Positions 25,441 to 34,030 of a DNA stretch of 64,000 nucleotides are shown in pieces (position 1 is the stretch's first letter; each line of letters starts with the position of its first letter). This stretch comes from UBA1479 sp963976055 (lineage in GTDB: Bacteria > Pseudomonadota > Alphaproteobacteria > Rhodospirillales > Casp-alpha2). The notes under the pieces were generated by a model, which was not told the origin of the DNA, made no database searches, and saw only the letters and a list, made by a program, of their open reading frames with translations. Both the position numbers and the translations under genes were made by a program. The stretch lies in NCBI GenBank assembly GCA_963976055.1, contig CAXBJB010000004.1, positions 124,001-188,000 on the forward strand. Direction: 5' to 3'.

Positions 25441-25758
25441 TCAGGACCCGTGCGGTTGGGGAAGAGAATTGGGGTGATCGGCGTGGGCATGATGCCCATC
25501 GCCATGGCCCGGACAGCCGGTGGACGGCACCGGATCGACGCCGCCCCGGTTCCAGGGATTGCAGCGCAGGATGCGCCGGACGGACAGGCCCAGCCCGCGA
25601 ACGAAGCCGTGAGCCGCGAAGGCGTCCCGGGCGTATTCGGAACAGGTCGGATAAAAGCGGCAGGAGGCCGGAAACACCGGCGACAGGAAAAGCTGATAGC
25701 CCCGGATCAGGGCGCGGGCGAGGCGGGCCGGAAGGGCGGCAATCGTCGGCGCCATCAT
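25441..25758 (-). CDS. yidD: Membrane protein insertion efficiency factor YidD
   Basis: 105 residues. The YidD core is LIRGYQLFLSPVFPASCRFYPTCSEYARDAF followed by RILRCNPWNRGGVDPVP (split here), with the conserved Cys residues at CRFYPTCS and CNPW. A His-rich tail of about 25 residues (GHGDGHHAHADH) lies beyond the usual end. It supports YidC-dependent insertion at the membrane. The start could be ATG 25758 or the next codon, 25755. Only one base lies between the rnpA stop and this start. Confidence 0.94.
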   Translation of the reverse strand: MMAPTIAALPARLARALIRGYQLFLSPVFPASCRFYPTCSEYARDAFAAHGFVRGLGLSVRRILRCNPWNRGGVDPVPSTGCPGHGDGHHAHADHPNSLPQPHGS

Positions 25759-25759
25759 C

Positions 25760-26185
25760 TCAAATCTCCGCTTTCCCCCGGCGGTCCCGGCCGCTGCGAC
25801 CGTTTCCGCCCCCGTTCTTGCGCGTACCGACCCGTTCCAGGGCCGTGCGCAGGTCGCCGATCAGGGCCGGAAAGGCCCGGTCCAGGGTGCCCTGGCGCCC
25901 GATCAGGACGTAGTCATGCCCCGCTTTGGCGCAATCGGGCAAGACCTGTTCGGCGACGGCCTTCAGGCGCCGGCGCGCGCGGTTGCGCACGACGGCGTTG
26001 CCGACCTTGCGGGTCACCGTGAATCCGGCCCGGAAATCCGGGCCGGCGGCGTCCGCCTCTCCGTTGCCGAAGGCGGTGCGGTCGAAGGCCTGCAGCACCA
26101 GTCCGGGTGCCGCCCACTTATGTCCTTTCCGCGCCACCTTGAGAAAGTCGGCACGGCGTTTCAGCCTCGGCACCGTGGGTGACAT
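25760..26185 (-). CDS. rnpA: Ribonuclease P protein component
   Basis: 141 residues, basic. It starts MSPTVPRLKRRADFLKVARKG and contains the family signature VVRNRARRRLKAVAEQVLP near residue 75, preceded by RAGFTVTRKVGNA. A Lys/Arg/Gly-rich tail (GTRKNGGGNGRSGRDRRGKA) extends beyond the common end. It assists the catalytic RNase P RNA in trimming tRNA 5' ends. It lies between rpmH and yidD, as expected. Confidence 0.97.
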   Translation of the reverse strand: MSPTVPRLKRRADFLKVARKGHKWAAPGLVLQAFDRTAFGNGEADAAGPDFRAGFTVTRKVGNAVVRNRARRRLKAVAEQVLPDCAKAGHDYVLIGRQGTLDRAFPALIGDLRTALERVGTRKNGGGNGRSGRDRRGKAEI

Positions 26186-26224
26186 GGCGGCTCGCTTCCG
26201 ACCGGCTTGCGGGAACAGGCGCTG

Positions 26225-26359
26225 TTAAGCGGACAGGCGCTTGCGGCCCTTGGCACGCCGCGCCGCCAGCACACGCCGGCCGCCCGGGGTCGCCATGCGG
26301 CTACGGAAACCGTGGCGGCGCTTGCGAATAAGCCTGCTCGGCTGATAGGTGCGTTTCAC
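26225..26359 (-). CDS. rpmH: 50S ribosomal protein L34
   Basis: A 44-residue product from GTG 26359 to TAA 26225: MKRTYQPSRLIRKRRHGFRS then RMATPGGRRVLAARRAKG and RKRLSA, the complete L34 sequence pattern. AGGAGA stands 7 bases upstream. It is shorter than 60 residues and so easily overlooked. rnpA follows 39 bases on; the promoter of the whole cluster probably lies in 26360-26599, where I could not fix the boxes. Confidence 0.98.
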   Translation of the reverse strand: MKRTYQPSRLIRKRRHGFRSRMATPGGRRVLAARRAKGRKRLSA

Positions 26360-26599
26360 GCGACGTCTCCTTAGAAAAATGAGTGCGCTTTTTAAGGCCT
26401 TGGTTCCATGAAGTCAACGGGCCTGGGCGGTTTGCCCGTATTGCCGAAAAAAGCCCGGATTTCCGGGGCCATCACTTGACGTTCACGGTCAATTGACCCT
26501 GGCGTGAGGCGCATTCGCTTGTGCCTTTTGGCGCCCAGGGGATAGAAACCGGGATGCCGTCGCCGTTCGCGGCCTCCATTCAACAACAAGGTTACGGAC

Positions 26600-27373
26600 A
26601 TGCGCAAGGCGCTCGATCACGACGGACAGCCCGCCGCGGCCTCGGCCGAGGGCCCTAAATCCAGGCGGTTTTCCGTGAAACGGCTGGTCCCTGTCCTGGT
26701 CCTGGTCCTGGCGACCGTGCTGTTCTTCGCGTTCGACCTGCACACCTATGTATCGCTCGACGCCCTCAAGACCCACCGCACGGCTGTGCTCGACTATTAC
26801 GCCGCCCATCAGGCGCTGACGGCCTTGCTGTTCGGCGCCGCCTATACGGTGGTGGTCGCGCTGTCGATTCCGGGCGCCATCTGGATGACCCTGCTGGCCG
26901 GTTTCGTGTTCGGCACGGCGGCCGGGGCGGCGATCGTCGTCGTCGCGGCGACCCTGGGCTCGTTGATCGTGTTCCTGGCCGCGCGCTACGCCATCGGCGA
27001 CCTTCTTTATAAGAAGGCGGGGCCCTTCGTGCGACGCATGGAAGACGGCTTCCGCAAGAACGCCTTTTCCTACCTGATGTTCCTACGTCTGGTGCCGGTG
27101 TTCCCGTTCTGGCTGGTCAATCTGGTGCCGGCCTTCCTCAACGTCGGGGCCGGCGCCTTCGTGGTCGCAACGGTCCTTGGCATCGCGCCGGCGACGGTGG
27201 TGTTTTCCAGCGTCGGCAGCGGGCTCGGCGCCGTGCTCGACCGGGGCGGCACGCCGGACCTGACCATCGTGTTCGAGCCGCACATCATGGGCCCGCTTTT
27301 GGGCCTGGCCGTGCTGGCGCTGATCCCGGTGTTCCTGCGCCGGATCAAGGAACGCCGCGGGGAAACACCATGA
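26600..27373 (+). CDS. TVP38/TMEM64-family (VTT domain) membrane protein
   Basis: 257 residues with a charged N-terminus and about six membrane helices. The family core is visible: ALSIPGAIWMTLLAGFVFG (the PGA/GxxFG-type reentrant loop), AAIVVVAATLGSLIVFLAARY, FRKNAFSYLMFLRLVPVFPFW and LVNLVPAFLNVGAGAFVVAT. VTT-domain proteins are thought to act as lipid scramblases or carriers. It overlaps the next gene by 4 bases (ATGA), a pairing with a mercuric-reductase-like flavoprotein seen in other bacteria, where the two are sometimes fused or adjacent. Confidence 0.9.
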   Translation: MRKALDHDGQPAAASAEGPKSRRFSVKRLVPVLVLVLATVLFFAFDLHTYVSLDALKTHRTAVLDYYAAHQALTALLFGAAYTVVVALSIPGAIWMTLLAGFVFGTAAGAAIVVVAATLGSLIVFLAARYAIGDLLYKKAGPFVRRMEDGFRKNAFSYLMFLRLVPVFPFWLVNLVPAFLNVGAGAFVVATVLGIAPATVVFSSVGSGLGAVLDRGGTPDLTIVFEPHIMGPLLGLAVLALIPVFLRRIKERRGETP

Positions 27374-28806
27374 CCGGCGCGCCGCCTGCCCGCATCGACA
27401 CGGACATCTGCATCATCGGCGCGGGGTCCGGCGGCCTGTCCGTCGCCGCCGGGGCATCGCAGATGGGGGCCCGTGTCGTGCTGATCGAAAAGGGCGAAAT
27501 GGGCGGCGACTGCCTGAACTACGGCTGCGTGCCGTCCAAGGCCCTGTTGGCCGCCGGCCATGCCGCCCAGGCCGTGCGCGACGCCGGGCGGTTCGGCGTC
27601 AAGGCGACCCTCGATGGATTAGACGGCAAGGCCGTCTACGGCCATGTCGAAGGCGTGATCGACGCCATCCGGCCCATGGACTCCCAGGAAAGGTTCGAAG
27701 GTCTGGGCGTCACCGTGATCCGCGAACACGGGCGCTTCACCGGCCCGGACCGCGTGCAGGCGGGGGCCACGGAAATCCGCGCCAAGCGCTTCGTCGTCGC
27801 GACCGGATCGTCCGCCGCCGTGCCGCCCATTCCGGGCCTGGACGGGGTTCCCTTCCTGACCAACGAAAGCGTGTTCGACCGCGATGCCCTGCCGCACCAC
27901 CTGATCGTCATCGGCGGCGGGCCGATCGGCGTCGAAATGGCTCAGGCCCATGCCCAACTGGGCTGCACGGTCACGCTGCTCGAGATGTTTTCCATCATGG
28001 CCAACGACGACGGGGACTTGGTCGGCGTGGTGCGCCGGGCGCTCACCGCCGGCGGTATCGACATCCGCGAAGGCATCAAGATCGCCTCCGTTGAAAAGAC
28101 GGCGGCGGGTGTCGCGGTGAACATCGAAGAGGGTGGAGAAACACAGCGCGTCGAAGGCAGTCACCTTCTGGTCGCCGCCGGTCGGCGGGCCAATGTCGCG
28201 GGTCTGGACCTGGAAAAAGCCGGGATTGACCACACCCCCAAGGGCATCACCGTCGATGCCCGCCTGCGCAGCACCAACAAGAAGGTGTTCGCCATCGGCG
28301 ACGTCGCGGGCGGGCTGCAGTTCACCCATGTCGCGGGCTATCACGCGGGCGTGGTCATCAAGAACGCGCTGTTCCGCATCCCCGCCAAGGCCGACCATTC
28401 GGCGGTGCCCTGGGTGACCTACACCGCGCCGGAACTGGCCCAGGTCGGGCTGACGGAAAAAAAAGCGCGCGACGCGGGCATCGCATTCAACGTTCTGCGC
28501 TGGCCGTTTCATGAAAACGACCGCGCCCAGGCGGAACGCGAAACCGAAGGCCTGGTCAAGGTCATCGTCACGCCGAAGGGCAAGATCCTCGGCTGCGGCA
28601 TCGCCGGGCCGCAGGCGGGCGAACACATCCAATTATGGGTGCTGGCCCTGTCCAAGGGCATGAAGGTGGGCGACCTGGCGATCCTCATCGCCCCCTATCC
28701 GACCCTGGGCGAGGTCTCGAAACGCGCCGCCGGCAGCTTCTTCACGCCCAAGCTGTTTTCCGACCGCACCCGGGCCATTGTCCGGTTCCTCTTGAAGCTG
28801 TGCTGA
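27370..28806 (+). CDS. Mercuric-reductase / dihydrolipoamide-dehydrogenase-like FAD oxidoreductase
   Basis: 478 residues of the class I pyridine-nucleotide disulfide reductase family. The FAD loop CIIGAGSGGLSVAAGA is followed by the redox pair in GGDCLNYGCVPSKALL. The NAD(P) loop is VIGGGPIGVEMAQAHAQLG, the second FAD motif is VFAIGDVAGGLQFTHVAGYH, and the dimer interface follows. The usual C-terminal HAHPT active-site His is not evident: the region reads IAPYPTLGEVSKRAAG, with Tyr at the His position, so standard lipoamide or glutathione chemistry is doubtful. Substrate unknown. Translationally coupled to the VTT gene and followed 20 bases later by a histidine kinase. Confidence 0.9.
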   Translation: MTGAPPARIDTDICIIGAGSGGLSVAAGASQMGARVVLIEKGEMGGDCLNYGCVPSKALLAAGHAAQAVRDAGRFGVKATLDGLDGKAVYGHVEGVIDAIRPMDSQERFEGLGVTVIREHGRFTGPDRVQAGATEIRAKRFVVATGSSAAVPPIPGLDGVPFLTNESVFDRDALPHHLIVIGGGPIGVEMAQAHAQLGCTVTLLEMFSIMANDDGDLVGVVRRALTAGGIDIREGIKIASVEKTAAGVAVNIEEGGETQRVEGSHLLVAAGRRANVAGLDLEKAGIDHTPKGITVDARLRSTNKKVFAIGDVAGGLQFTHVAGYHAGVVIKNALFRIPAKADHSAVPWVTYTAPELAQVGLTEKKARDAGIAFNVLRWPFHENDRAQAERETEGLVKVIVTPKGKILGCGIAGPQAGEHIQLWVLALSKGMKVGDLAILIAPYPTLGEVSKRAAGSFFTPKLFSDRTRAIVRFLLKLC

Positions 28807-28826
28807 TTGGCCGCTTAACCTCAGGT

Positions 28827-30230
28827 ATGTCCGATCTTAACCCGCACCTGCCCCGGGCCCACCAAAGCCTGTCCGCGCGTCTTCTCGTGCTCACGGTGGC
28901 GTTCGTCATGCTGGCCGAGCTGTTCATCTACACGCCGTCGGTCGCGCGCTTCCGCAAAAACTACCTTGAGGAACGCATCGTGCGCGCGCATCTGGCGACG
29001 CTGGCCATCGAAAACATGCCGGAGCAGGCCGCCGACGACAAACTGGGCCGCACGCTTTTGAAGACCACGGATACCTACGCCATCGCGCTGCGCCAACATG
29101 ACCAGCGCATCCTGATCGCCGGCGGCGAGATGCCGCCCCGCGTCGATGCCGTCTACGACCTGCGCATGAGCGGCTTCCCCGGCTGGATCGAAGACGCCTT
29201 CGTGACGTTGGCGCAGACGGAGAACCGCATCCTGCGCATCATCGGCGAAACGCCCAAGCGGCCCGGCGTGCAGGTCGAAATCTACATCGACGAAGCGCCC
29301 ATGCGCGACGAGATGCTGGCCTTTTCGCACCGCATCTTCCAACTGTCGCTGGCGATCTCGCTGTTCACTGCGGGGCTGCTTTACATCAGCCTGATGCTCA
29401 TGTTCGTGCGCCCCATGCGGCGCATCACGGCGGGCATGGAAAGCTTTCGTCGCGCGCCCGAGGACGAAACCCGCATCTTCAAGCCGTCCGACCGCCCGGA
29501 CGAAATCGGCATCGCCCAGCGCGAGCTAGCGGTGATGCAGCACGAACTGCGCATGGCGCTGCGCCAGAAGGACCGCCTGGCCATGCTGGGGGCGGCGGTG
29601 ACCAAGGTGAACCACGACCTGCGCAATTCGTTGGCCACGGCCATGCTGATCGGCGACCGCCTGGCGGCCAGCGACGACCCGGATGTGCAGCGCTTGGTGC
29701 CGCGCATGTTCCGCGCCATGGACCGGGCCGTGAACCTGTGCGGCCAGACGCTGGATTATGCCTCGGCGACCATGCCGACCCTGAACGCCAAGCGTAACCG
29801 CCTGACCGAGATCGTGCACATGGCGGGCGAAACCCTCACCCAGGAACGGCCCGACGGCGGTGGGCAGCCCTTCCAATGGTGCAACGAGGTGCCGGATCAT
29901 CTCTGCCTGATGGCCGACGCGGCGCAGATGCTCCGCGTGTTCGAAAACCTGGGGCGCAACGCCCGCGAGGCCGGGGCGACACGCCTGCACGTGGCCGCGT
30001 TCGAGGAAGGGGATGATCTGATCGTCGAGGTCACCGACGACGGTCCCGGCATGCCCGCGCAGGCGACCGAACATCTGTTCCAGCCCTTCGCCGGATCGGC
30101 GCGGGAGGGCGGCACGGGCCTGGGTCTGGTCATCGCACGGGAAGTCGTCCATGCCCATGGCGGCGAAATCCAGCTGGCCCGCACGGGGGCCGAGGGCACG
30201 ATGTTCCGCCTGCGCCTGAAACTGGCGTGA
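28827..30230 (+). CDS. Sensor histidine kinase (orphan)
   Basis: 467 residues from ATG 28827; the frame is open upstream inside the preceding gene but without protein character. One membrane helix lies at about 17-36, an extracytoplasmic sensor region of about 130 residues follows, and a second helix at about 173-195 leads into a HAMP-like stretch (RPMRRITAGMESF). The phospho-acceptor box is KVNHDLRNSLATAM and the ATPase has DDGPGMP and GGTGLGLVIAREVVHAHGG. No response regulator is adjacent; the kinase is co-directional with the VTT and flavoprotein genes, 20 bases behind them. Confidence 0.92.
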   Translation: MSDLNPHLPRAHQSLSARLLVLTVAFVMLAELFIYTPSVARFRKNYLEERIVRAHLATLAIENMPEQAADDKLGRTLLKTTDTYAIALRQHDQRILIAGGEMPPRVDAVYDLRMSGFPGWIEDAFVTLAQTENRILRIIGETPKRPGVQVEIYIDEAPMRDEMLAFSHRIFQLSLAISLFTAGLLYISLMLMFVRPMRRITAGMESFRRAPEDETRIFKPSDRPDEIGIAQRELAVMQHELRMALRQKDRLAMLGAAVTKVNHDLRNSLATAMLIGDRLAASDDPDVQRLVPRMFRAMDRAVNLCGQTLDYASATMPTLNAKRNRLTEIVHMAGETLTQERPDGGGQPFQWCNEVPDHLCLMADAAQMLRVFENLGRNAREAGATRLHVAAFEEGDDLIVEVTDDGPGMPAQATEHLFQPFAGSAREGGTGLGLVIAREVVHAHGGEIQLARTGAEGTMFRLRLKLA

Positions 30231-30319
30231 TCGCCGTTGCGCGGGGCAGGCGGGGTGACTAAAGTCGCCGCCGGGGGCTGACATCGCAATCTGGTTTTTC
30301 GTCTGAAGGATTTGCCGAC

Positions 30320-31108
30320 ATGTCCGCGCCCAGCAAGCAACCCACCTGGAATCCCGGTCAATATCTGAAATTCGCGGGCCACCGCATGCGCCCGGCCCTC
30401 GACCTGCTCAACCGCATCGCCCTCGACGATCCCGCCGTGGTTTACGACCTGGGCTGCGGGCCCGGCAACGTGACGCCGTTCCTCAAGGGCCGTTGGCCGA
30501 ACGCGCGCCATGTCGGCGTCGATTCATCGCAGGAAATGCTGGCCAAGGCGCGGGCCGAACATCCGGACGGCGACTGGTTGCGGGGCGACGCGGCGACCTG
30601 GGCGCCGGACGCCCCGGCGGACCTGATCTATTCCAACGCGGCCCTGCAATGGATCGACAATCACGCGGCCCTGTTTCCGCGCCTGATGGGCCTGCTGGCG
30701 CCGGGCGGGGTGCTGGCCGTGCAGATGCCGCACAACCACGCGGCGCCGTCGCACATGGGCATGCGCCAGGTCGTCGAGGACGGCCCCTGGCGGGCCAAGC
30801 TGGCGCCGGTGCTGCGCGAGTTTCCGGTCCACGATCCCGACGTCTATTACGACTACCTCGCCCCCCATGCGGGCAGTCTGGACATCTGGGAAACGGTCTA
30901 TGCCCAGGTCATGGAAGGCGACAACCCGATCGCCGAATGGACCAAGGGCTCCGCGCTTAAACCGCTGCTCGACGCGCTTCCCGACCCGGACGAGAACGCG
31001 GAATTCTTCGAGACCTATTCGAAGGCGATGCGGGCGGCCTATCCCAAGCGCGCCGACGGCAAGACCCTGTTCCACTTCCGCCGCCTGTTCATCGTTGCGA
31101 CGAAGTAA
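30320..31108 (+). CDS. tam: Trans-aconitate 2-methyltransferase
   Basis: 262 residues, SAM-dependent methyltransferase. It begins TWNPGQYLKFAGHRMRPALDLL, typical of Tam; motif I is VYDLGCGPGNVTPFL and motif II GVDSSQEMLAKARAE; later IYSNAALQWIDNH and the long C-terminal part with VYYDYLAPHAGSLDIWETVY are family-specific. It methylates trans-aconitate, an inhibitor by-product of aconitase. It stands 89 bases behind the kinase and converges with ggt, whose stop is 3 bases away. Confidence 0.93.
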   Translation: MSAPSKQPTWNPGQYLKFAGHRMRPALDLLNRIALDDPAVVYDLGCGPGNVTPFLKGRWPNARHVGVDSSQEMLAKARAEHPDGDWLRGDAATWAPDAPADLIYSNAALQWIDNHAALFPRLMGLLAPGGVLAVQMPHNHAAPSHMGMRQVVEDGPWRAKLAPVLREFPVHDPDVYYDYLAPHAGSLDIWETVYAQVMEGDNPIAEWTKGSALKPLLDALPDPDENAEFFETYSKAMRAAYPKRADGKTLFHFRRLFIVATK

Positions 31109-31111
31109 CGG

Positions 31112-33097
31112 TTAGGGGACGGCCTTACGGCAGCTGCGGGCCGTGCCGCCGGGTAGGGTCAGGCGGACCATGCCCTGGTGTTCCCAGGCCTCCGCCCCGC
31201 CGCCGGCATAGCGCGCCCCCGACCCCGACATCACGCGGGCCAGGATGCGGGCATCCTCGCCGGTTTCCGTCCAGCGCAGGAAATCGCCCGCCCAGGCAAG
31301 CCCGGGGCGCGATCCGTCGGCGCAGGCATAGGTCTGAGGCGCCGGGAAAGACACCTGCCCCTGATCACCCGCGTCGCCCAGGACCACGCCCTCGCGCCGC
31401 CGGTCCGCGCCGCCGGTCAGGCCGTCCCGGGTGCGCAGAATGCCCTGCAGGCCGCTGATCATGCGCCCGACCTCGACTTGATGGCCCATAGCCTTCAAGT
31501 CGGCGATGGCCGGGATCAACGCCTCCTCGACCTCCGTCGCGCCGCCCCGGTTCATGACATGGGGCAGGTCCACGGCCCCCTGCATGCCCAGGTCCCAGGC
31601 CAGCACGCCGAGCACGGCCCGCGCCGTATAGCCGATGATGCGCGACCCGCCGGGCGAGCCCACGGCCATGAGGAACCGGCCGCCCCTGTCCAGCACAATT
31701 GTCGGCGACATCGAGGACCGCGGCCGCTTGCCGGGGGCGACCCGGTTGGGGGCCGGTTTGCCCCGCCATTCCGGGCGGAAGGAAAAATCCGTCAGCTGAT
31801 TGTTCAACAGAAAGCCCCGCACCATCAGTCGCGCGCCGAAGGCGCTTTCAACGGTGGTGGTGAAGGAGATCGCGTTGCCGAAGCGGTCGACGATGCTCAT
31901 ATGCGCCGTCGACAGGCCCTTCAAGGGATCGCCCGGTCCCCGGTAGGCGGTCTCGGCCCCCGGCGGATGGCCCGGGTCGACCAGTCCGTCCATGGCCTTC
32001 GCGGGATCGATCAGCCTCGCCCGTTCGGCGAGATAACCCGGATCGACCATGCCCTTGATCGGCACCGGCACGACGTCGCTGTCGCCGACATAGGCGGCGC
32101 GGTCGGCGAAGGCCAGGCGTTCGGCCTCGGCGATCAGGTGCAGCGCCCGGGCGTTGTCTGGTCCCCCGTCTGAAAGGGGAAAATGATCGAGCAGGCCCAG
32201 GGTCTGCGCCACGGCCAGCCCGCCCGACGACGGCGGCCCCATGCCGCAGACGGTGTAACCGCGGTAGGGGGCGCAGACGGCGGGGCGTTTCTTGGCTTGG
32301 TAGGCCGATATGTCGGCCAGGGTCATCACGGCGGGATGAACGGGGGCCTGGGTCACGGCGTCGGCGATGGCGCGGGCGAGGCCGCCGGAATAGAAGGCAT
32401 CGGCCCCCTTTTCCGCGATCCGTTCCAGGGTGTCGGCCAAGTCCGGGTTTTTCAGGATCGCGCCGGCGGGCTTGGGCGCGTCGCCGTCGAAGAAATAGGC
32501 CTTGGCCGCCGGCACCTTGCGCAAATGCCGGTCGCCCGCGATCTGCCGGGCCAGACGTTCCGATATGGGGAAGCCGTCCCGTGCCAGCCGGATCGCCGGT
32601 TGGAACAGGCGGGCCCAGGGCAGGCGGCCATGGTCCTTGTGCGCCATTTCCAGCATACGCACGACGCCGGGCACACCCACGGCGCGCCCGCCCAGGATGG
32701 CGTCGCGGTAGGGGATGGGCCCGCCCCGGGCGTCGAGGAACATGTCTTCCCGGGCCGACGCCGGGGCGGTTTCCCGCCCGTCGTAGGTTTCGATACCGTT
32801 CGTCTTTCCGTCGAAGCGCAGTAGAAACCCCCCGCCGCCGATGCCCGACGACTGCGGTTCGACCAGGGTCATGACCATCTGCGCCGCGATAGCGGCATCC
32901 ACGGCCCCGCCGCCCTCGTTGAGCATGTCCAGCGCCGCCCGTGCGGCCAGCGGATGGCTGACCGAAACGGCATGGTTGCGATAGCTCTGGCCGATCCACG
33001 GCCGGGCCGGGTCGGGGGCTGCCGGTGGCGGGCCGGCGACGCAGCCGGCCAGCAGGAAAATCAGGGAAAATGCGGAAAAGTGGGGAAACCGATGCAT
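31112..33097 (-). CDS. ggt: Gamma-glutamyltransferase, lipoprotein form
   Basis: 661 residues, longer than the usual 560-600. A lipoprotein signal (FSLIFLLAGC, with Cys near 18) precedes the enzyme, which therefore is probably anchored in the envelope. Family blocks are SHPLAARAALDMLNEGGGAVDAAI (split), the self-cleavage Thr in STAHMSIVDRFGNAISFTTT, FLLNNQLTDFSF, and PRSSMSPTIVL with MAVGSPGGSRIIGYT for substrate binding. It cleaves glutathione and other gamma-glutamyl compounds. The extra length is at the C-terminal end. Divergent from panB. Confidence 0.95.
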   Translation of the reverse strand: MHRFPHFSAFSLIFLLAGCVAGPPPAAPDPARPWIGQSYRNHAVSVSHPLAARAALDMLNEGGGAVDAAIAAQMVMTLVEPQSSGIGGGGFLLRFDGKTNGIETYDGRETAPASAREDMFLDARGGPIPYRDAILGGRAVGVPGVVRMLEMAHKDHGRLPWARLFQPAIRLARDGFPISERLARQIAGDRHLRKVPAAKAYFFDGDAPKPAGAILKNPDLADTLERIAEKGADAFYSGGLARAIADAVTQAPVHPAVMTLADISAYQAKKRPAVCAPYRGYTVCGMGPPSSGGLAVAQTLGLLDHFPLSDGGPDNARALHLIAEAERLAFADRAAYVGDSDVVPVPIKGMVDPGYLAERARLIDPAKAMDGLVDPGHPPGAETAYRGPGDPLKGLSTAHMSIVDRFGNAISFTTTVESAFGARLMVRGFLLNNQLTDFSFRPEWRGKPAPNRVAPGKRPRSSMSPTIVLDRGGRFLMAVGSPGGSRIIGYTARAVLGVLAWDLGMQGAVDLPHVMNRGGATEVEEALIPAIADLKAMGHQVEVGRMISGLQGILRTRDGLTGGADRRREGVVLGDAGDQGQVSFPAPQTYACADGSRPGLAWAGDFLRWTETGEDARILARVMSGSGARYAGGGAEAWEHQGMVRLTLPGGTARSCRKAVP

Positions 33098-33145
33098 GAC
33101 GTCCTACATGTAACCCACGGGCGCCGGGCGGTCCATCGCCGCTAT

Positions 33146-33173
33146 TTGACCGGCTGCCCCGGTCTGGTAAAGT
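33146..33173 (+). promoter_or_regulatory. Probable promoter of panBC
   Basis: TTGACC at 33146-33151 is followed after 16 bases by TAAAGT at 33168-33173. The predicted start of transcription near 33181 is about 30 bases before the panB ATG. Confidence 0.45.
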
Positions 33174-33210
33174 CCCGCGCTCCTTCCAAAACAACCTTGC
33201 CGAGGCTGGC

Positions 33211-34026
33211 ATGGCGCGCATCACCGTCGAAGATATCAAGTCCCGTAAAGTGGCCAAGGGCGCGACCCCCATCGTGTCGCTGACCGCCTATACCCAACCC
33301 ATGGCCAAGTTTCTGGACCCGCACTGCGATTTCCTGCTGGTCGGGGATTCCCTGGCCATGGTCGTCTACGGCCTGGAAACCACGCGCGGCGTGACCATCG
33401 AAATCATGTGTGCCCACGGCCGTGCCGTGACCCGGGGGGCGAAACAGGCCCTGGTCGTGGTCGACCTGCCCCAGGGTACTTATGAGGATTCCCCGGCCCA
33501 GGCCGTCGCCTCGGCCAAGCGCGTGATCGACGAGACCGAGGCCCAGGCGGTAAAGCTGGAAGGCGGCGTCGAAATGGCCGACACGGTGGCCGCCATCGTC
33601 GCTTCGGGCGTGCCGGTGCTGGGCCATGTCGGCCTGTTGCCGCAAAAGGCCGAACACCGGGGGGCGTTCAAGATTCAGGGCCGCGACGACGAAGGCGCCA
33701 AGAAGGTCATCGCCGATGCCCTGGCCATCGACGCCGCCGGCGCCTTCGCCATGGTCGTCGAAGGCACGGTCGAGCCCGTGGCGCGGGAATTGACGGAAAA
33801 AGTGTCGATCCCGACCATCGGCATCGGCGCCTCGCCGGCCTGTGACGGGCAGATCCTGGTGACCGAGGACATGCTGGGCCTGTTCGCCGACTTCACGCCC
33901 AAGTTCGTGCGCAAATACGCCAAGCTGGGCGACGCCATCGAACAGGCCGTCAAGGAATACGCCGGAGATGTGCGCACGGGCGCCTTTCCGGGGCTGGAAC
34001 ACTGCTTCGGGGTTGAAAAGAAGTAA
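33211..34026 (+). CDS. panB: 3-methyl-2-oxobutanoate hydroxymethyltransferase
   Basis: 271 residues. Family blocks: VSLTAYTQPMAKFLDPHCD, LLVGDSLAMVVYGLETT with the metal-binding Asp, GTYEDSPAQAVASAKRVI, AVKLEGGVEMAD with Glu, and IPTIGIGASPACDGQILVTEDMLG (split). It transfers a hydroxymethyl group to ketoisovalerate in pantothenate synthesis. panC begins 4 bases behind the stop. Confidence 0.98.
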   Translation: MARITVEDIKSRKVAKGATPIVSLTAYTQPMAKFLDPHCDFLLVGDSLAMVVYGLETTRGVTIEIMCAHGRAVTRGAKQALVVVDLPQGTYEDSPAQAVASAKRVIDETEAQAVKLEGGVEMADTVAAIVASGVPVLGHVGLLPQKAEHRGAFKIQGRDDEGAKKVIADALAIDAAGAFAMVVEGTVEPVARELTEKVSIPTIGIGASPACDGQILVTEDMLGLFADFTPKFVRKYAKLGDAIEQAVKEYAGDVRTGAFPGLEHCFGVEKK

Positions 34027-34030
34027 GGCC

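Noticed and set aside
26360..26599. Replication origin near rpmH
   Set aside because: No cluster of DnaA boxes and no dnaA or dnaN gene; proximity to rpmH alone is not evidence in this class.
31848..33272. 474-codon minus-strand frame within ggt
   Set aside because: Frame-shifted shadow of ggt made of Arg/Gly/Pro.
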